From positions 1 through 8,337 of the forward strand of contig JAGLDB010000076.1 in NCBI GenBank assembly GCA_023145935.1: a DNA stretch of 8,337 nucleotides. Reading direction: 5' to 3'. Numbering within the stretch: position 1 is the stretch's first letter; every line of letters begins with the position of its first letter. The translations under genes and the position numbers were made by a program. Below are positions 1 through 6,605 of this stretch, one piece after another. Under the pieces are notes generated by a model that worked only from the letters and a program-made list of their open reading frames with translations, was not told the DNA's origin and ran no database searches. The stretch comes from Candidatus Sabulitectum sp. (GTDB lineage: Bacteria; Fermentibacterota; Fermentibacteria; Fermentibacterales; Fermentibacteraceae).

Positions 1-1131
1 GTTGCCGGCCCCAATGCTCCTCTGGTCGGCTGGGGCAGTTCTCCTGAATCGTCCAGCAATATGGCATGGGCTTTGTGCGATTACATCCGATATGCTCCTG
101 ATGTTCATGAAAAACTCGTGGTGGGTCTTCCATACTATGGTCATCAGTGGGAGACTGCAGGTTCTTCCACTCATTCACCTGCAATTACCTCTACCTGCAG
201 CACACTTTTCTACACCACCATGGCAGACAGGGCTGACACTTATGGCGCTCTCTGGGACGAAGAGTCTCTAACTGCATGGTACTGTTTTAACTCTGCAGGC
301 TGGAATCAGGGTTGGTACGATGATGACGAATCCCTTGGCCTTAAATACGATATGGTTACAATGGCAGGCATACAGGGAATCGGAATATGGGCTCTCGGGT
401 ACGATGGTGAACGAACTGAACTGTGGGATGAGCTGGAAGATTCTTTCGGGGAACCTGTTGTAAATGATATGATCACCGATAACCTGGAGAACTGTTTTCA
501 GCTCCATGGCCCTTCGTCATACTGGCATCCCTATACTGAGAACGGGCAGTACCATACATTCTTCTATACTGGATCCATCTCTTCCGGACCTGATGTTAAC
601 TGGGCTCAGTGGTTCATGCAACTGCCGGACAGCACAGCCAGCTATTATCTGGAGAGCTATATTCCTTCAACAGGCACAGCCAGTGTAACTTATCACATAC
701 TGCACGGCAGTGAAGAAGACAGCGTTACTGTGGATCAATCAGCTTTTTCAGAACAATGGGTTTCTCTTGGAGGCCCTTATTACTCTGCAGATGGCCTTTC
801 GGTTACAGTGGGAGATAACACAGGCACAGCAGGGCAGAGAATAGTAGTTGATGCTGTTCGGTTCTCTGAAAGTACAGGGATAGAGCAATTTTCTAATGAT
901 ATACCGTTACAGTTCACTGTTTCAGCAAGTCCCGCTTCTTCATTCTCCGTTTGTTCTCCTTATGGAGGTCATCTAAGAATAATAGATGTAGGAGGTAGAA
1001 TAGTAACTGAGAATAACTTACAGCCAGGCGCATCGTGGATATGGAACGACAGCGCCCCATCGGGAGTATATTTCATCAGTATTGACGGAGACGGTGGATT
1101 TTCCTCCTGCAGAGTTGTTCTTTTAAAATAA
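1..1131 (+). CDS. Secreted GH18 chitinase-like protein with golvesin-like domain and T9SS-type sorting tail (5' partial)
   Basis: The frame is open from base 1, so the start and N-terminal part lie outside the window; 376 residues are visible. Residues 1-150 are the C-terminal half of a glycoside hydrolase family 18 barrel: VVGLPYYGHQW, then WDEES, WYDDDESLGLKYD and GIQGIGIWALGYD, whose Trp (residue 130) matches the conserved beta-8 tryptophan of the family. The catalytic DxxDxDxE motif would lie upstream and cannot be checked, so activity on chitin or other GlcNAc polymers is inferred. Residues about 157-290 resemble the golvesin/Xly C-terminal-like beta domain, ending VVDAVRFSE. Residues about 299-376 form a short beta domain ending SGVYFISIDG...CRVVLLK, as in type IX secretion sorting tails, though without a clear NPF opening. 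Export through the outer membrane is therefore likely. The next gene starts 15 bases after the TAA. Confidence 0.9.
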   Translation, partial: VAGPNAPLVGWGSSPESSSNMAWALCDYIRYAPDVHEKLVVGLPYYGHQWETAGSSTHSPAITSTCSTLFYTTMADRADTYGALWDEESLTAWYCFNSAGWNQGWYDDDESLGLKYDMVTMAGIQGIGIWALGYDGERTELWDELEDSFGEPVVNDMITDNLENCFQLHGPSSYWHPYTENGQYHTFFYTGSISSGPDVNWAQWFMQLPDSTASYYLESYIPSTGTASVTYHILHGSEEDSVTVDQSAFSEQWVSLGGPYYSADGLSVTVGDNTGTAGQRIVVDAVRFSESTGIEQFSNDIPLQFTVSASPASSFSVCSPYGGHLRIIDVGGRIVTENNLQPGASWIWNDSAPSGVYFISIDGDGGFSSCRVVLLK

Positions 1132-1146
1132 TCGGAAAGGCGTGTA

Positions 1147-1716
1147 ATGAAGATTCTCACAGTTGTTCTTCTGGCAGTAACCTCGCTTTTGTTTGCTTTT
1201 GAATTTGTGATCGGAGAGCAGACCCAGCCATTGTCAGATCCATTCTGCGGCAGTTGAGGACCATCAGCAAAGCACTACCAGGTGGTAGTACCGCAATCAC
1301 AGCTGGACGGATCAATGACCATAACAGAGATCTCTTTTGCAAGAGCCCCAATGGGAGCAAACTCCGTTTTGATACACGGATTCAAAATCGCTTTTGCCGA
1401 AGCCGGTGGAGAAGAGCTTTGCAGTGATTTTTCGAAAAATCTTTCTGATGAATCTTCCTTTCAGGTGGTCTATTCCGGATCCAGAGTGACCGCTGCTGAT
1501 AACGGCCTGGGCAGAATCTGTTTCGCTCTTGATACTCCATATGAGTATTCAGGAGGCAATCTGCTTATTGATATGTCTTGCTCCAGTATTGAAGGAAGAA
1601 TGTATGTGTGGAGCTGGAACTCGGACGGTTTCAGGTTCCTGACTGCGAATGGAGTTAACTCTTCTGAAGGAATGGTTTCGCCTCTTGTTCCTGTTGTGGT
1701 CATAACTGGCGAGTAG
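1147..1716 (+). CDS. Small exported beta-rich protein with in-frame TGA at codon 37 (candidate selenoprotein, or nonsense-mutated gene)
   Basis: The frame starts at ATG 1147 behind a good ribosome site (GGAAAGG, 1133-1139, 7-base spacing) and runs 190 codons to TAG 1714-1716, interrupted only by TGA at 1255-1257. Residues 1-17 are a signal peptide (MKILTVVLLAVTSLLFA, cleavage after Ala17 likely). The mature N-terminus reads SDPFCGS-(TGA)-GPSAKHYQ, so the TGA makes a C34-G-S-X37 motif. The rest is beta-rich: a TITEISFA strand, LGRICFALDTPYEY, GGNLLIDMSC. This resembles secreted proteins common in FCB-type candidate phyla, which I recall only loosely and whose function is unknown. Coding quality continues unchanged past the TGA, and the GTG at 1282 has no ribosome site and would remove the signal peptide. 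TGA is a normal stop in neighbouring genes, so a general recoding is unlikely. Selenocysteine insertion, a recent TGG-to-TGA mutation or a sequencing error remain possible. It probably shares a transcript with the GH18 gene. Confidence 0.7.
1272..1294 (+). promoter_or_regulatory. Candidate bacterial SECIS-like hairpin downstream of in-frame TGA
   Basis: ACTACC (1274-1279) and GGTAGT (1284-1289) are perfect inverted repeats around a four-base loop, AGGT (1280-1283). A further GC/GC pairing at 1272-1273 with 1293-1294 is possible across a three-base bulge. The loop begins 22 bases after the TGA and has G at its second position. From memory, bacterial SECIS elements have a short apical loop with a G in the first two positions, about 16-37 bases from the TGA, and the E. 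coli fdhF loop also contains AGGU. The geometry fits, but a 6-bp hairpin can arise by chance, so this is a candidate only. Confidence 0.4.
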
Positions 1717-1763
1717 GAGCGTGACCGACAATGCCGATGCTTCATTCCCGGACATGCTTCTCG

Positions 1764-2519
1764 TTAAATCTTTGTAAGAATTTCAGAGCCTTGAGCGGTT
1801 ACCAGAATGGTGTGTTCGAATTGAGCACTTAAACTTCCGTCGGCGGTGGTAACTGTCCATCCGTCCTGCCTGGAAGTTCGTACCTTGTAAGAAGTTCCCA
1901 TGTTTATCATTGGCTCAATGGTGAATATCATTCCCTCGCGCAGGCGAATCCTGTTCGCTTTTGTGAAGTGATGAAAAACCTGAGGGTTTTCGTGAAATTT
2001 CTCTCCGATGCCGTGGCCGGTGTAGTCGCGGACAATGGAGTAGCCAAATCTTTTTATGTATTGCTCAATGGTTCTGCCCACTTCGTAGAGATATCTGCCC
2101 GGTTTAACAGCATCTATTCCAAGGTTCATTGCCTTTTCTGTTCTTCGAACAAAATCGCTGATGCTGCTGTCAACATCACCTATAATGAATGTGCGGGAAG
2201 TGTCACCGTGGAAGCCGTCGAGGATCACAGTAACATCGATGTTTACTATGTCACCGTTTTTCAGGATATCATTTTCTGAAGGAATCCCGTGACATACAAC
2301 ATTGTTGATGGATGTACAGATGCTTTTCGGGAAGCCTCCGTAGTTCAAAGGGGCTGATACAGCACCGTGTATTTCTGTATAAACAGCACAGAGATTGTTC
2401 AGATAGTTAGTGGAAACACCCTCTTTTACATATGGCTTAATGTGGTTTAGAAGCTGCGCAGCGAGTTTTCCTGCTTTGCGCATTTTCTCGATCTCCACAG
2501 AATTTTTAATTTTTATCAT
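1764..2519 (-). CDS. map: Methionine aminopeptidase, type I
   Basis: Removes the N-terminal methionine from new proteins; a cytoplasmic dinuclear metal enzyme. The 251-residue length and motifs match type Ia enzymes without an N-terminal extension. The metal ligands are all present: Asp95 (NIDVTV), Asp106 (GDTSRT), His169 (GHGIG), Glu202 (FTIEPMI) and Glu235 (AQFEHTI). The substrate-contacting histidines His77 (NNVVCHGIP) and His176 (EKFHENP) are also there. ATG 2519 overlaps the TGA of the upstream hydrolase gene as ATGA with only a weak ribosome site, so translation is probably coupled. It is the last gene of the minus-strand operon, 47 bases from the convergent gene ending at 1716, with no clear terminator between. 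The gene usually sits near ribosomal or adenylate kinase genes, so this position suggests a second copy or a moved gene; that is inference. Confidence 0.97.
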   Translation of the reverse strand: MIKIKNSVEIEKMRKAGKLAAQLLNHIKPYVKEGVSTNYLNNLCAVYTEIHGAVSAPLNYGGFPKSICTSINNVVCHGIPSENDILKNGDIVNIDVTVILDGFHGDTSRTFIIGDVDSSISDFVRRTEKAMNLGIDAVKPGRYLYEVGRTIEQYIKRFGYSIVRDYTGHGIGEKFHENPQVFHHFTKANRIRLREGMIFTIEPMINMGTSYKVRTSRQDGWTVTTADGSLSAQFEHTILVTAQGSEILTKI

Positions 2520-3166
2520 TCTTCAGTACCTGCCAGTTCAATCACTTTGCCCACTCCTCCTTTAATGTATTTTTCAGGATAATATTTTTTTATTCGTTCA
2601 ATGTATTTTGTGCAGTGAGTAGAGCAGATAAGAGTAGCATCCTTTAGAACTTTGAAGTTATTGAAATCGTGCAATCCCCCTATGACTGCGTATACATTAC
2701 CGAATCTGGATATAGTGTCAATTATGTTCTTGATACCGGGATGGCCGCAACCGATGATCAGCACAAGCCCCTTTGGGGTTGATAGAGCAAGGGATTGTTC
2801 TCTTCCCAGCTCTCCTGTAAGAAAAACACCCTTGTGGATCTCTACAGGTTCTTTGTGGTAGTAAACTTTGTTGGGATACTTTATTCCTCGGAAGGAGAAA
2901 GGAACATGAACTGCTGCGTCTGGATTTGAATTAAGGAAAGCGGAGAGCCCTCCGATGTGATCAAAGTCGGGATGAGAGATCACCAGGTCATGAATCGATA
3001 ACGGGTCAATATTCATCTTCTTCATGTTATCAAGAAGTATTTCTCCGTTACCGCCAGTGTCGAAAAGGATGTTGCGTTCTTCTGTTTCAATAAAGCAGGA
3101 CCAGCCCCAGTCTGCGGTTAGATCCGCTCTGTTTGTGGTGTTGTCGTAGACGATTGATATTTTCAA
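2516..3166 (-). CDS. Metallo-beta-lactamase-fold hydrolase, COG1237-like
   Basis: A 216-residue metal-dependent hydrolase of the beta-lactamase fold. The motif at residues 64-73 reads SHPDFDHIGG, so the metal motif is H65-x-D67-x-D69-H70: Asp replaces the usual second His, as is also seen in ComEC-type domains. Further expected ligands are in GCGHPGI (His142), IGGLHDF (His166) and the C-terminal STHCT (His184), followed by GVGKVIEL. This order resembles the COG1237 group, often labelled 7,8-dihydropterin-6-yl-methyl-4-(beta-D-ribofuranosyl)aminobenzene 5'-phosphate synthase-like, mostly of uncertain substrate. No signal peptide is seen, so it is cytoplasmic. The start is TTG 3166, three bases after the methyltransferase stop, with AGAGG overlapping that stop as ribosome site; no ATG fits as well because MKISIVYDNT must be the first strand. 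Its TGA stop overlaps the map start. Confidence 0.88.
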   Translation of the reverse strand: MKISIVYDNTTNRADLTADWGWSCFIETEERNILFDTGGNGEILLDNMKKMNIDPLSIHDLVISHPDFDHIGGLSAFLNSNPDAAVHVPFSFRGIKYPNKVYYHKEPVEIHKGVFLTGELGREQSLALSTPKGLVLIIGCGHPGIKNIIDTISRFGNVYAVIGGLHDFNNFKVLKDATLICSTHCTKYIERIKKYYPEKYIKGGVGKVIELAGTEE

Positions 3167-3169
3167 GAA

Positions 3170-3817
3170 CTACCTCTTTGCCTTTAGAAGACGAAGATGA
3201 TCGTGGAAGAAAAGCTGCTGACTGAAATCATTAAATCCGAATTCTGACATTATCTCTTTCCAGTCTCGTTCAACATATTCAAAGGCGTATTTACATTCCA
3301 CGGTCTTGAATGGAATTCTAAAATAGAGAGGTGTTTCGTCGGTAACAAATTCATTGAAATCAAGCATGATGAATTCGCCGCCGTCTTTCAGTGCCTGGAA
3401 TGCATTTTCCAGAATGTTTCTTTGAACCTCGTAGGGGAAACCGTGGAAGACAAAGGAAATAAAGACTTTATCATATTTCTCTTTCAGAGAGAATGGCAGA
3501 TCTATCCTCTGATTCAGTATGCTGACATTGTCAAACCCTTCAGTCTTCCTCTTGAACTGGGCTATCATTTCCTCTGAGATCTCCAGCCCGAGAATCTTCC
3601 CCTCGGGGGAAATGTACTTCTGCATCAGAAGGGCATTCCTTCCAGTTCCGGCGCCGAAATCAAGAATTCTCTCTTCCGGTTTTATTTCCATGAGACGAAT
3701 TGCCTTCTTAATAAACCTGCTGTATGCTCCCAGTGAAGCAACATTCAGAAGATTGTCATAGAATCGTGCAGAGAGCCCCTGGATCTCTACTTTAGAATCG
3801 GGATAAAATCTACTCAT
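3170..3817 (-). CDS. Class I SAM-dependent methyltransferase (UbiE/Methyltransf_11-like)
   Basis: A 215-residue cytoplasmic methyltransferase. Motif I is ILDFGAGTGRNA (residues 51-62), the SAM-binding glycine loop. The acidic end of strand beta-2 is GLEISEEM with Glu79. ALKDGGEFIMLDF (about 142-154) is the usual post-core strand. The N-terminus FYDNLLNVASLGAYSRFI resembles the quinone-type and small-molecule methyltransferases of this fold. The substrate cannot be told from the sequence. ATG 3817 overlaps the TAG of the MFS gene by eight bases and has a strong ribosome site (AAGGAG, 7-base spacing), so the start is firm. Partnership with a transporter upstream and a hydrolase downstream suggests a small-molecule target rather than RNA or protein; that is inference. 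Confidence 0.9.
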   Translation of the reverse strand: MSRFYPDSKVEIQGLSARFYDNLLNVASLGAYSRFIKKAIRLMEIKPEERILDFGAGTGRNALLMQKYISPEGKILGLEISEEMIAQFKRKTEGFDNVSILNQRIDLPFSLKEKYDKVFISFVFHGFPYEVQRNILENAFQALKDGGEFIMLDFNEFVTDETPLYFRIPFKTVECKYAFEYVERDWKEIMSEFGFNDFSQQLFFHDHLRLLKAKR

Positions 3818-5060
3818 GCGGTTCTCCTTCTGCAGGTTTGCACCGGAGCCTGTGAATGAAGACCAGGCTGATGCTAACCAGTAACGTCAGTGTTATAAAT
3901 GTTGTGCTGTAACCGAATACAGATATCAGAATACCTGAGACAAGTGGGAACACCGTTGGCAGGATACTACCGGCACCTGCAATTCCAGCATATGATGCTC
4001 TGTTCTCATTTGTTGATATCTCCACCAGTATTCCATTCTTTGCGATTTTGAATGTTGTGACAAAAACACCTGCAAGAATGAATATTAACTGATAAGCAAG
4101 TTGATTGCTGCTAAGCATGAGACTGAGAACTGGAAGCGAAGCTCCGCAGATAAAGCTGAAATACAGAAGATTTTTGTACTCAAAGGTTTTAGATCTTCGG
4201 TAAAGAACAAGGCTGGTCAGCAGCATTCCGGCAACTTTTAAAAGAAGAATATTTCCGATCATGGTGAAACTCAGATCAAAGTTATTTTTAGCGTACAGGA
4301 TCATGAATGGAATAAAACTTAAGGCCAGCCCAAGGAAATTAATTATTAAGAGGTAGAACTTCAGATTGGAATCCTCAGCTATCTGTTCAGGGATCAGCGC
4401 AAGGAATTCTCTGAAGGACTTCCTTTTCGGAAGTTTGATATCTATCTCTTTTATCTTCCAGAACCCCAGAGAAGCTATCAGCAGCAGAAAACCAGCGGAA
4501 AGAAGAAGAGCTCCGTAGTTTTCCGGGTATGACAGGATACCCAGCAACTGGCGTACAGCAACAGCAGAAACAAGTATTCCAATACTTCCAATTGTCTGCT
4601 TTACAGAGAAGAAACGCTTGCGGTCTCTTTCCATGATGCACTTTCCCATAATGTCTATGTAGGAAATGTTTGCAAAAGAACCGCTGAAAGAGAACACAGA
4701 TATCAAAAGAAAGATTGAGAGAATGAGCATGTTACTGGGTCCTGGTGTGGACAGAAACAGAATAAGGGCCAGAAGCAGAAGTGTAATAACCCTGAGATTG
4801 ATCGCGGTAAGCAGCATGCTTTTCTTGTGATTTCTGTTTGAGAGGAACCCTGCAAAAACAATCTGCATAAGACTTGAGCCACCAACCATTATCGTAGTAA
4901 GTATGCCGAGCATTACTGCATTTCCACCTGCATTCAGAAGCATTGAAGGTATTATTGTATCGACATCCATAAAATTTGACGCCAGTGATAAGAAAACACC
5001 ATGCCATATCAGAGCTCTGTAATTCAGCCTGGAGTCTTTTTCCGTTATTGTACTGTTCAT
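3810..5060 (-). CDS. MFS family transporter, 12 membrane segments
   Basis: First gene of the minus-strand operon. From ATG 5060 it encodes 416 residues with about twelve hydrophobic segments, the usual major facilitator length. A motif-A-like loop after the second segment reads GFLSNRNHKKSMLL. A basic and acidic central loop, FWKIKEIDIKLPKRKSF, separates the two halves. Substrate and direction are unknown; drug or metabolite efflux is a common role in the family. An in-frame ATG at 5084 would add eight residues (MNWEKEEG) but has almost no ribosome site, whereas ATG 5060 follows AAGAAGAGG at close spacing, so I prefer 5060. A weak -10-like TATGAT lies at 5118-5113 on this strand, with no convincing -35 box. 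The TAG overlaps the methyltransferase start. Confidence 0.9.
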   Translation of the reverse strand: MNSTITEKDSRLNYRALIWHGVFLSLASNFMDVDTIIPSMLLNAGGNAVMLGILTTIMVGGSSLMQIVFAGFLSNRNHKKSMLLTAINLRVITLLLLALILFLSTPGPSNMLILSIFLLISVFSFSGSFANISYIDIMGKCIMERDRKRFFSVKQTIGSIGILVSAVAVRQLLGILSYPENYGALLLSAGFLLLIASLGFWKIKEIDIKLPKRKSFREFLALIPEQIAEDSNLKFYLLIINFLGLALSFIPFMILYAKNNFDLSFTMIGNILLLKVAGMLLTSLVLYRRSKTFEYKNLLYFSFICGASLPVLSLMLSSNQLAYQLIFILAGVFVTTFKIAKNGILVEISTNENRASYAGIAGAGSILPTVFPLVSGILISVFGYSTTFITLTLLVSISLVFIHRLRCKPAEGEPHE

Positions 5061-5125
5061 TCCCTCTTCTTTTTCCCAATTCATTCAAAACACAATTCCC
5101 GGACAGACTCGTATCATAACCCGAA

Positions 5126-5293
5126 TTGATAAAAAAAGAATGTGCCGGTGGACCTTCTGCCGGTGTTTTTCTTTGTGGGCATGCTCTTGACGAAGGCAAT
5201 ACCGTAGCTCATGTTGATGTTGCAGGTAAAGAAGTAAAATCTAAAACGGACAGAGGAACGGAAATGATCTTGCTCTTAAGGAGGCAGATGTGA
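5126..5293 (+). pseudogene. Possible decayed coding tail upstream of the 5290 gene
   Basis: An unbroken frame of 55 codons after the TAA at 5117-5119 reads protein-like: ECAGGPSAGVFLCGHALDEG, then VAHVDVAGKEVKSKTDRG, ending at TGA 5291-5293. There is no ribosome site before the only early start (TTG 5126). From about 5260 a different frame (GNDLALKEAD) looks more protein-like and runs straight into the frame of the gene starting at 5290, as if one base had been gained or lost. I do not recognise the family. It could be a C-terminal remnant of a lost gene or chance; the hairpin at 5145-5163 lies inside it. Confidence 0.25.
5145..5170 (+). terminator. Possible rho-independent terminator in the divergent intergenic region
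   Basis: CCGGTGG (5145-5151) and CTGCCGG (5157-5163) can form a 7-bp stem, two of its pairs being G-U when read as plus-strand RNA, with loop ACCTT. It is followed by TGTTTTT. On the minus strand the wobble pairs become mismatches and only four pairs remain. No intact plus-strand gene ends just before it, so it may be an old terminator or chance structure. Confidence 0.3.
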
Positions 5294-5796
5294 GTACTGA
5301 GGAATTCCTGACTCAAGTTCTTTTGTTTCTCGGAGGCTCAGTAAAGAAGGAGGAGCGTACTCTTGGTAGTTCTCCACACCTCTATTCTGATTATTCCGGG
5401 TATTTCGTGAAGCTTGATTTTATCACTCCGGGAGAACTGAGAATTGATATTATTTCCAGGCCGCCTCACCGGCTTCGGATAAGAAAAGAAAACTATGTGT
5501 CTAGAACACTGGGAAACATCGGAGTCGTTTGTGACAGGAAAACCGGAGATTCTGCTTTTGATAACAAGTACCTGGTGGACAACGCCAGCTCTGAGTGGGC
5601 TTCAAAAGCTCTTTCAGACCAGGTTCGTCATTTGCTTATCGGTATGGAACCCTTTGAATTCTTCGAGCTTACCGGCAAACATTACCGTTGTCTGAAAATG
5701 GTTAACCTGTCAAACTATAGTCCAGGTGAGGCAGCGGAAAATGTGAACACAATGATAAAAATAGTTGAGCTTATCAAACTTGCAGGCAGTAAATGA
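5290..5796 (+). CDS. Conserved-looking hypothetical protein, 168 residues, soluble
   Basis: I do not recognise a named family. The start is GTG 5290, chosen because AAGGAGG lies at 5278-5284 with 5-base spacing and the only nearby ATG (5288) is followed at once by TGA. The protein has no signal peptide or membrane segment. Residues 1-65 alternate short strands (YFVKLDFITPGELRIDIISR). Residues 80-115 carry TGDSAFDNKYLV and a following helix ending DQVRHLL, a pattern I loosely associate with soluble domains in DUF3137-like and related proteins of unknown function. Residues 130-165 hold a strand and a terminal helix (NVNTMIKIVELIKLA). It heads a three-gene plus-strand operon; the next gene starts 13 bases after its TGA. 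The first gene boundary overlaps a possible decayed coding tail. Confidence 0.75.
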   Translation: MSTEEFLTQVLLFLGGSVKKEERTLGSSPHLYSDYSGYFVKLDFITPGELRIDIISRPPHRLRIRKENYVSRTLGNIGVVCDRKTGDSAFDNKYLVDNASSEWASKALSDQVRHLLIGMEPFEFFELTGKHYRCLKMVNLSNYSPGEAAENVNTMIKIVELIKLAGSK

Positions 5797-5809
5797 AGGA
5801 GAGCCGATA

Positions 5810-6121
5810 ATGCTCAAAGAACTTACTGCCATAGAGATAGAACAGGTCACGAAAGTTTTGACAGCTGAAGACCGTTACAGTTACATAAATGCAGTCAAGC
5901 TGTACAGAAAATACTCCGGAAAGGGTTTGAAAGAATCCAAAACTGCTGTGGATGTTATTGCAGCGGAATTGCAGCGACTGGAGCCGGAGAAGTTTTCCTA
6001 TCTCTCCAACAGAGGAAAAGGCTGCATTGCTGTTCCGGTGATCATTCTTGTTATTGCAAGTCTGGTGGTGTTTCTGCTCACAACAGATATTTTACCGGCA
6101 GTCACCAGTGTATTCAAGTAG
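5810..6121 (+). CDS. Membrane-anchored protein with ribosomal L7/L12 C-terminal-like domain
   Basis: A 103-residue protein from ATG 5810, with AAGGAG at 5797-5802 and 7-base spacing. A TTG 45 bases upstream in frame has no ribosome site and would overlap the previous gene. Residues 24-50 (YINAVKLYRKYSGKGLKESK and on to VDVI) match the helix-turn-helix part of the L7/L12 C-terminal domain, where the pattern is (K)xVRxxTGLGLKEAKxxV. The lysine-glycine turn GKGLKESK is kept. Residues about 73-91 (AVPVIILVIASLVVFLL) form one membrane helix, with the domain predicted on the cytoplasmic side. Free-standing L7/L12-like domains with membrane anchors occur in bacteria but have no settled role; binding of a protein partner is a guess. 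It lies between the 5290 and 6151 genes on the same strand. Confidence 0.8.
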   Translation: MLKELTAIEIEQVTKVLTAEDRYSYINAVKLYRKYSGKGLKESKTAVDVIAAELQRLEPEKFSYLSNRGKGCIAVPVIILVIASLVVFLLTTDILPAVTSVFK

Positions 6122-6150
6122 AACTTCTCACAGGAGAGGATGAACAGAGA

Positions 6151-6594
6151 GTGAGACTCGAACCTATTTTCTTGATAATGCCTCTGTTCTTACTGGCGGT
6201 GGCAGGCGGCGGGGAAGAGAAGAAACCGGAAGTAACACACTGGCATCAGGATATAGTTGGTACATACCCAGGAACGCTCTTTGCCGGCGGATATGATATG
6301 CCGGTTGTTACAACATTCTACTTTGAGGATGAAGTTCTGTACGGAGAGTATGTGATGGATGAGGGTGGAACCCTGACCCCTGGTCAGTTAACAGATATTA
6401 CATTTACTCAGGGGCATACAATTGAATGCAGATGGATGGACAGGTACGGAACCGGCTCAGCTTCCTTTACTTTTACCGCCGATGTTTCCGGATTCGCCGG
6501 TTTCTGGAATACAGATGATGGGACCGATGAATTTACCTGGTGGGGATCAAAAGAACCTGTGGATGTTAATCAACAGCATAGCCGAGGTGACTAG
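6151..6594 (+). CDS. Exported lipocalin-like beta protein, lipobox cysteine missing
   Basis: A 147-residue product from GTG 6151. The N-terminus is a hydrophobic export signal, IFLIMPLFLLAVAGGGEEKK, that looks exactly like a lipoprotein signal except that the expected Cys after LAVA is Gly19 (GGC at 6205-6207; one base from TGC). The mature part has alternating strands: VGTYPG, TTFYFEDEVLYGEYVMDEGG, HTIECRWMDRYGTG, ASFTFTADVSGFAGFWNT and FTWWGS. This suggests a small lipocalin-like barrel; I do not recognise the family. The start is uncertain: AGGAGAGG (6132-6139) is 11 bases from the GTG, while an ATG at 6140 opens only MNRE before TGA 6152-6154, overlapping the GTG as GTGA. An internal ATG at 6178 is possible. 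The gene follows the L7/L12-like gene by 29 bases and converges on the pseudogene at 6606. Confidence 0.75.
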   Translation: MRLEPIFLIMPLFLLAVAGGGEEKKPEVTHWHQDIVGTYPGTLFAGGYDMPVVTTFYFEDEVLYGEYVMDEGGTLTPGQLTDITFTQGHTIECRWMDRYGTGSASFTFTADVSGFAGFWNTDDGTDEFTWWGSKEPVDVNQQHSRGD

Positions 6595-6605
6595 AACGCT
6601 TGGTA

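Noticed and set aside
1282..1716. A separate gene starting at GTG 1282
   Set aside because: It has no ribosome site, would lack the signal peptide, and the frame is continuous with the well-started 1147 frame except for the TGA.
1147..1716. Genome-wide reassignment of TGA to Trp or Gly
   Set aside because: TGA serves as the natural stop of the hydrolase (2516), the 5290 gene and brnT, and Trp is coded by TGG throughout.
1717..1763. Possible terminator between the convergent genes ending at 1716 and 1764
   Set aside because: No stable stem with a T tract could be found on either strand.
1968..2279. Plus-strand 103-codon frame
   Set aside because: It is antisense to the unmistakable methionine aminopeptidase gene.
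4732..5199. Minus-strand 155-codon frame overlapping the MFS gene start
   Set aside because: It lies out of frame over a clear transporter and its residues look like a shadow translation.
5188..5240. Plus-strand promoter for the 5290 operon (TTGACG or TTGATG with TAAAAT)
   Set aside because: Spacing or the -10 match is poor in every pairing tried.
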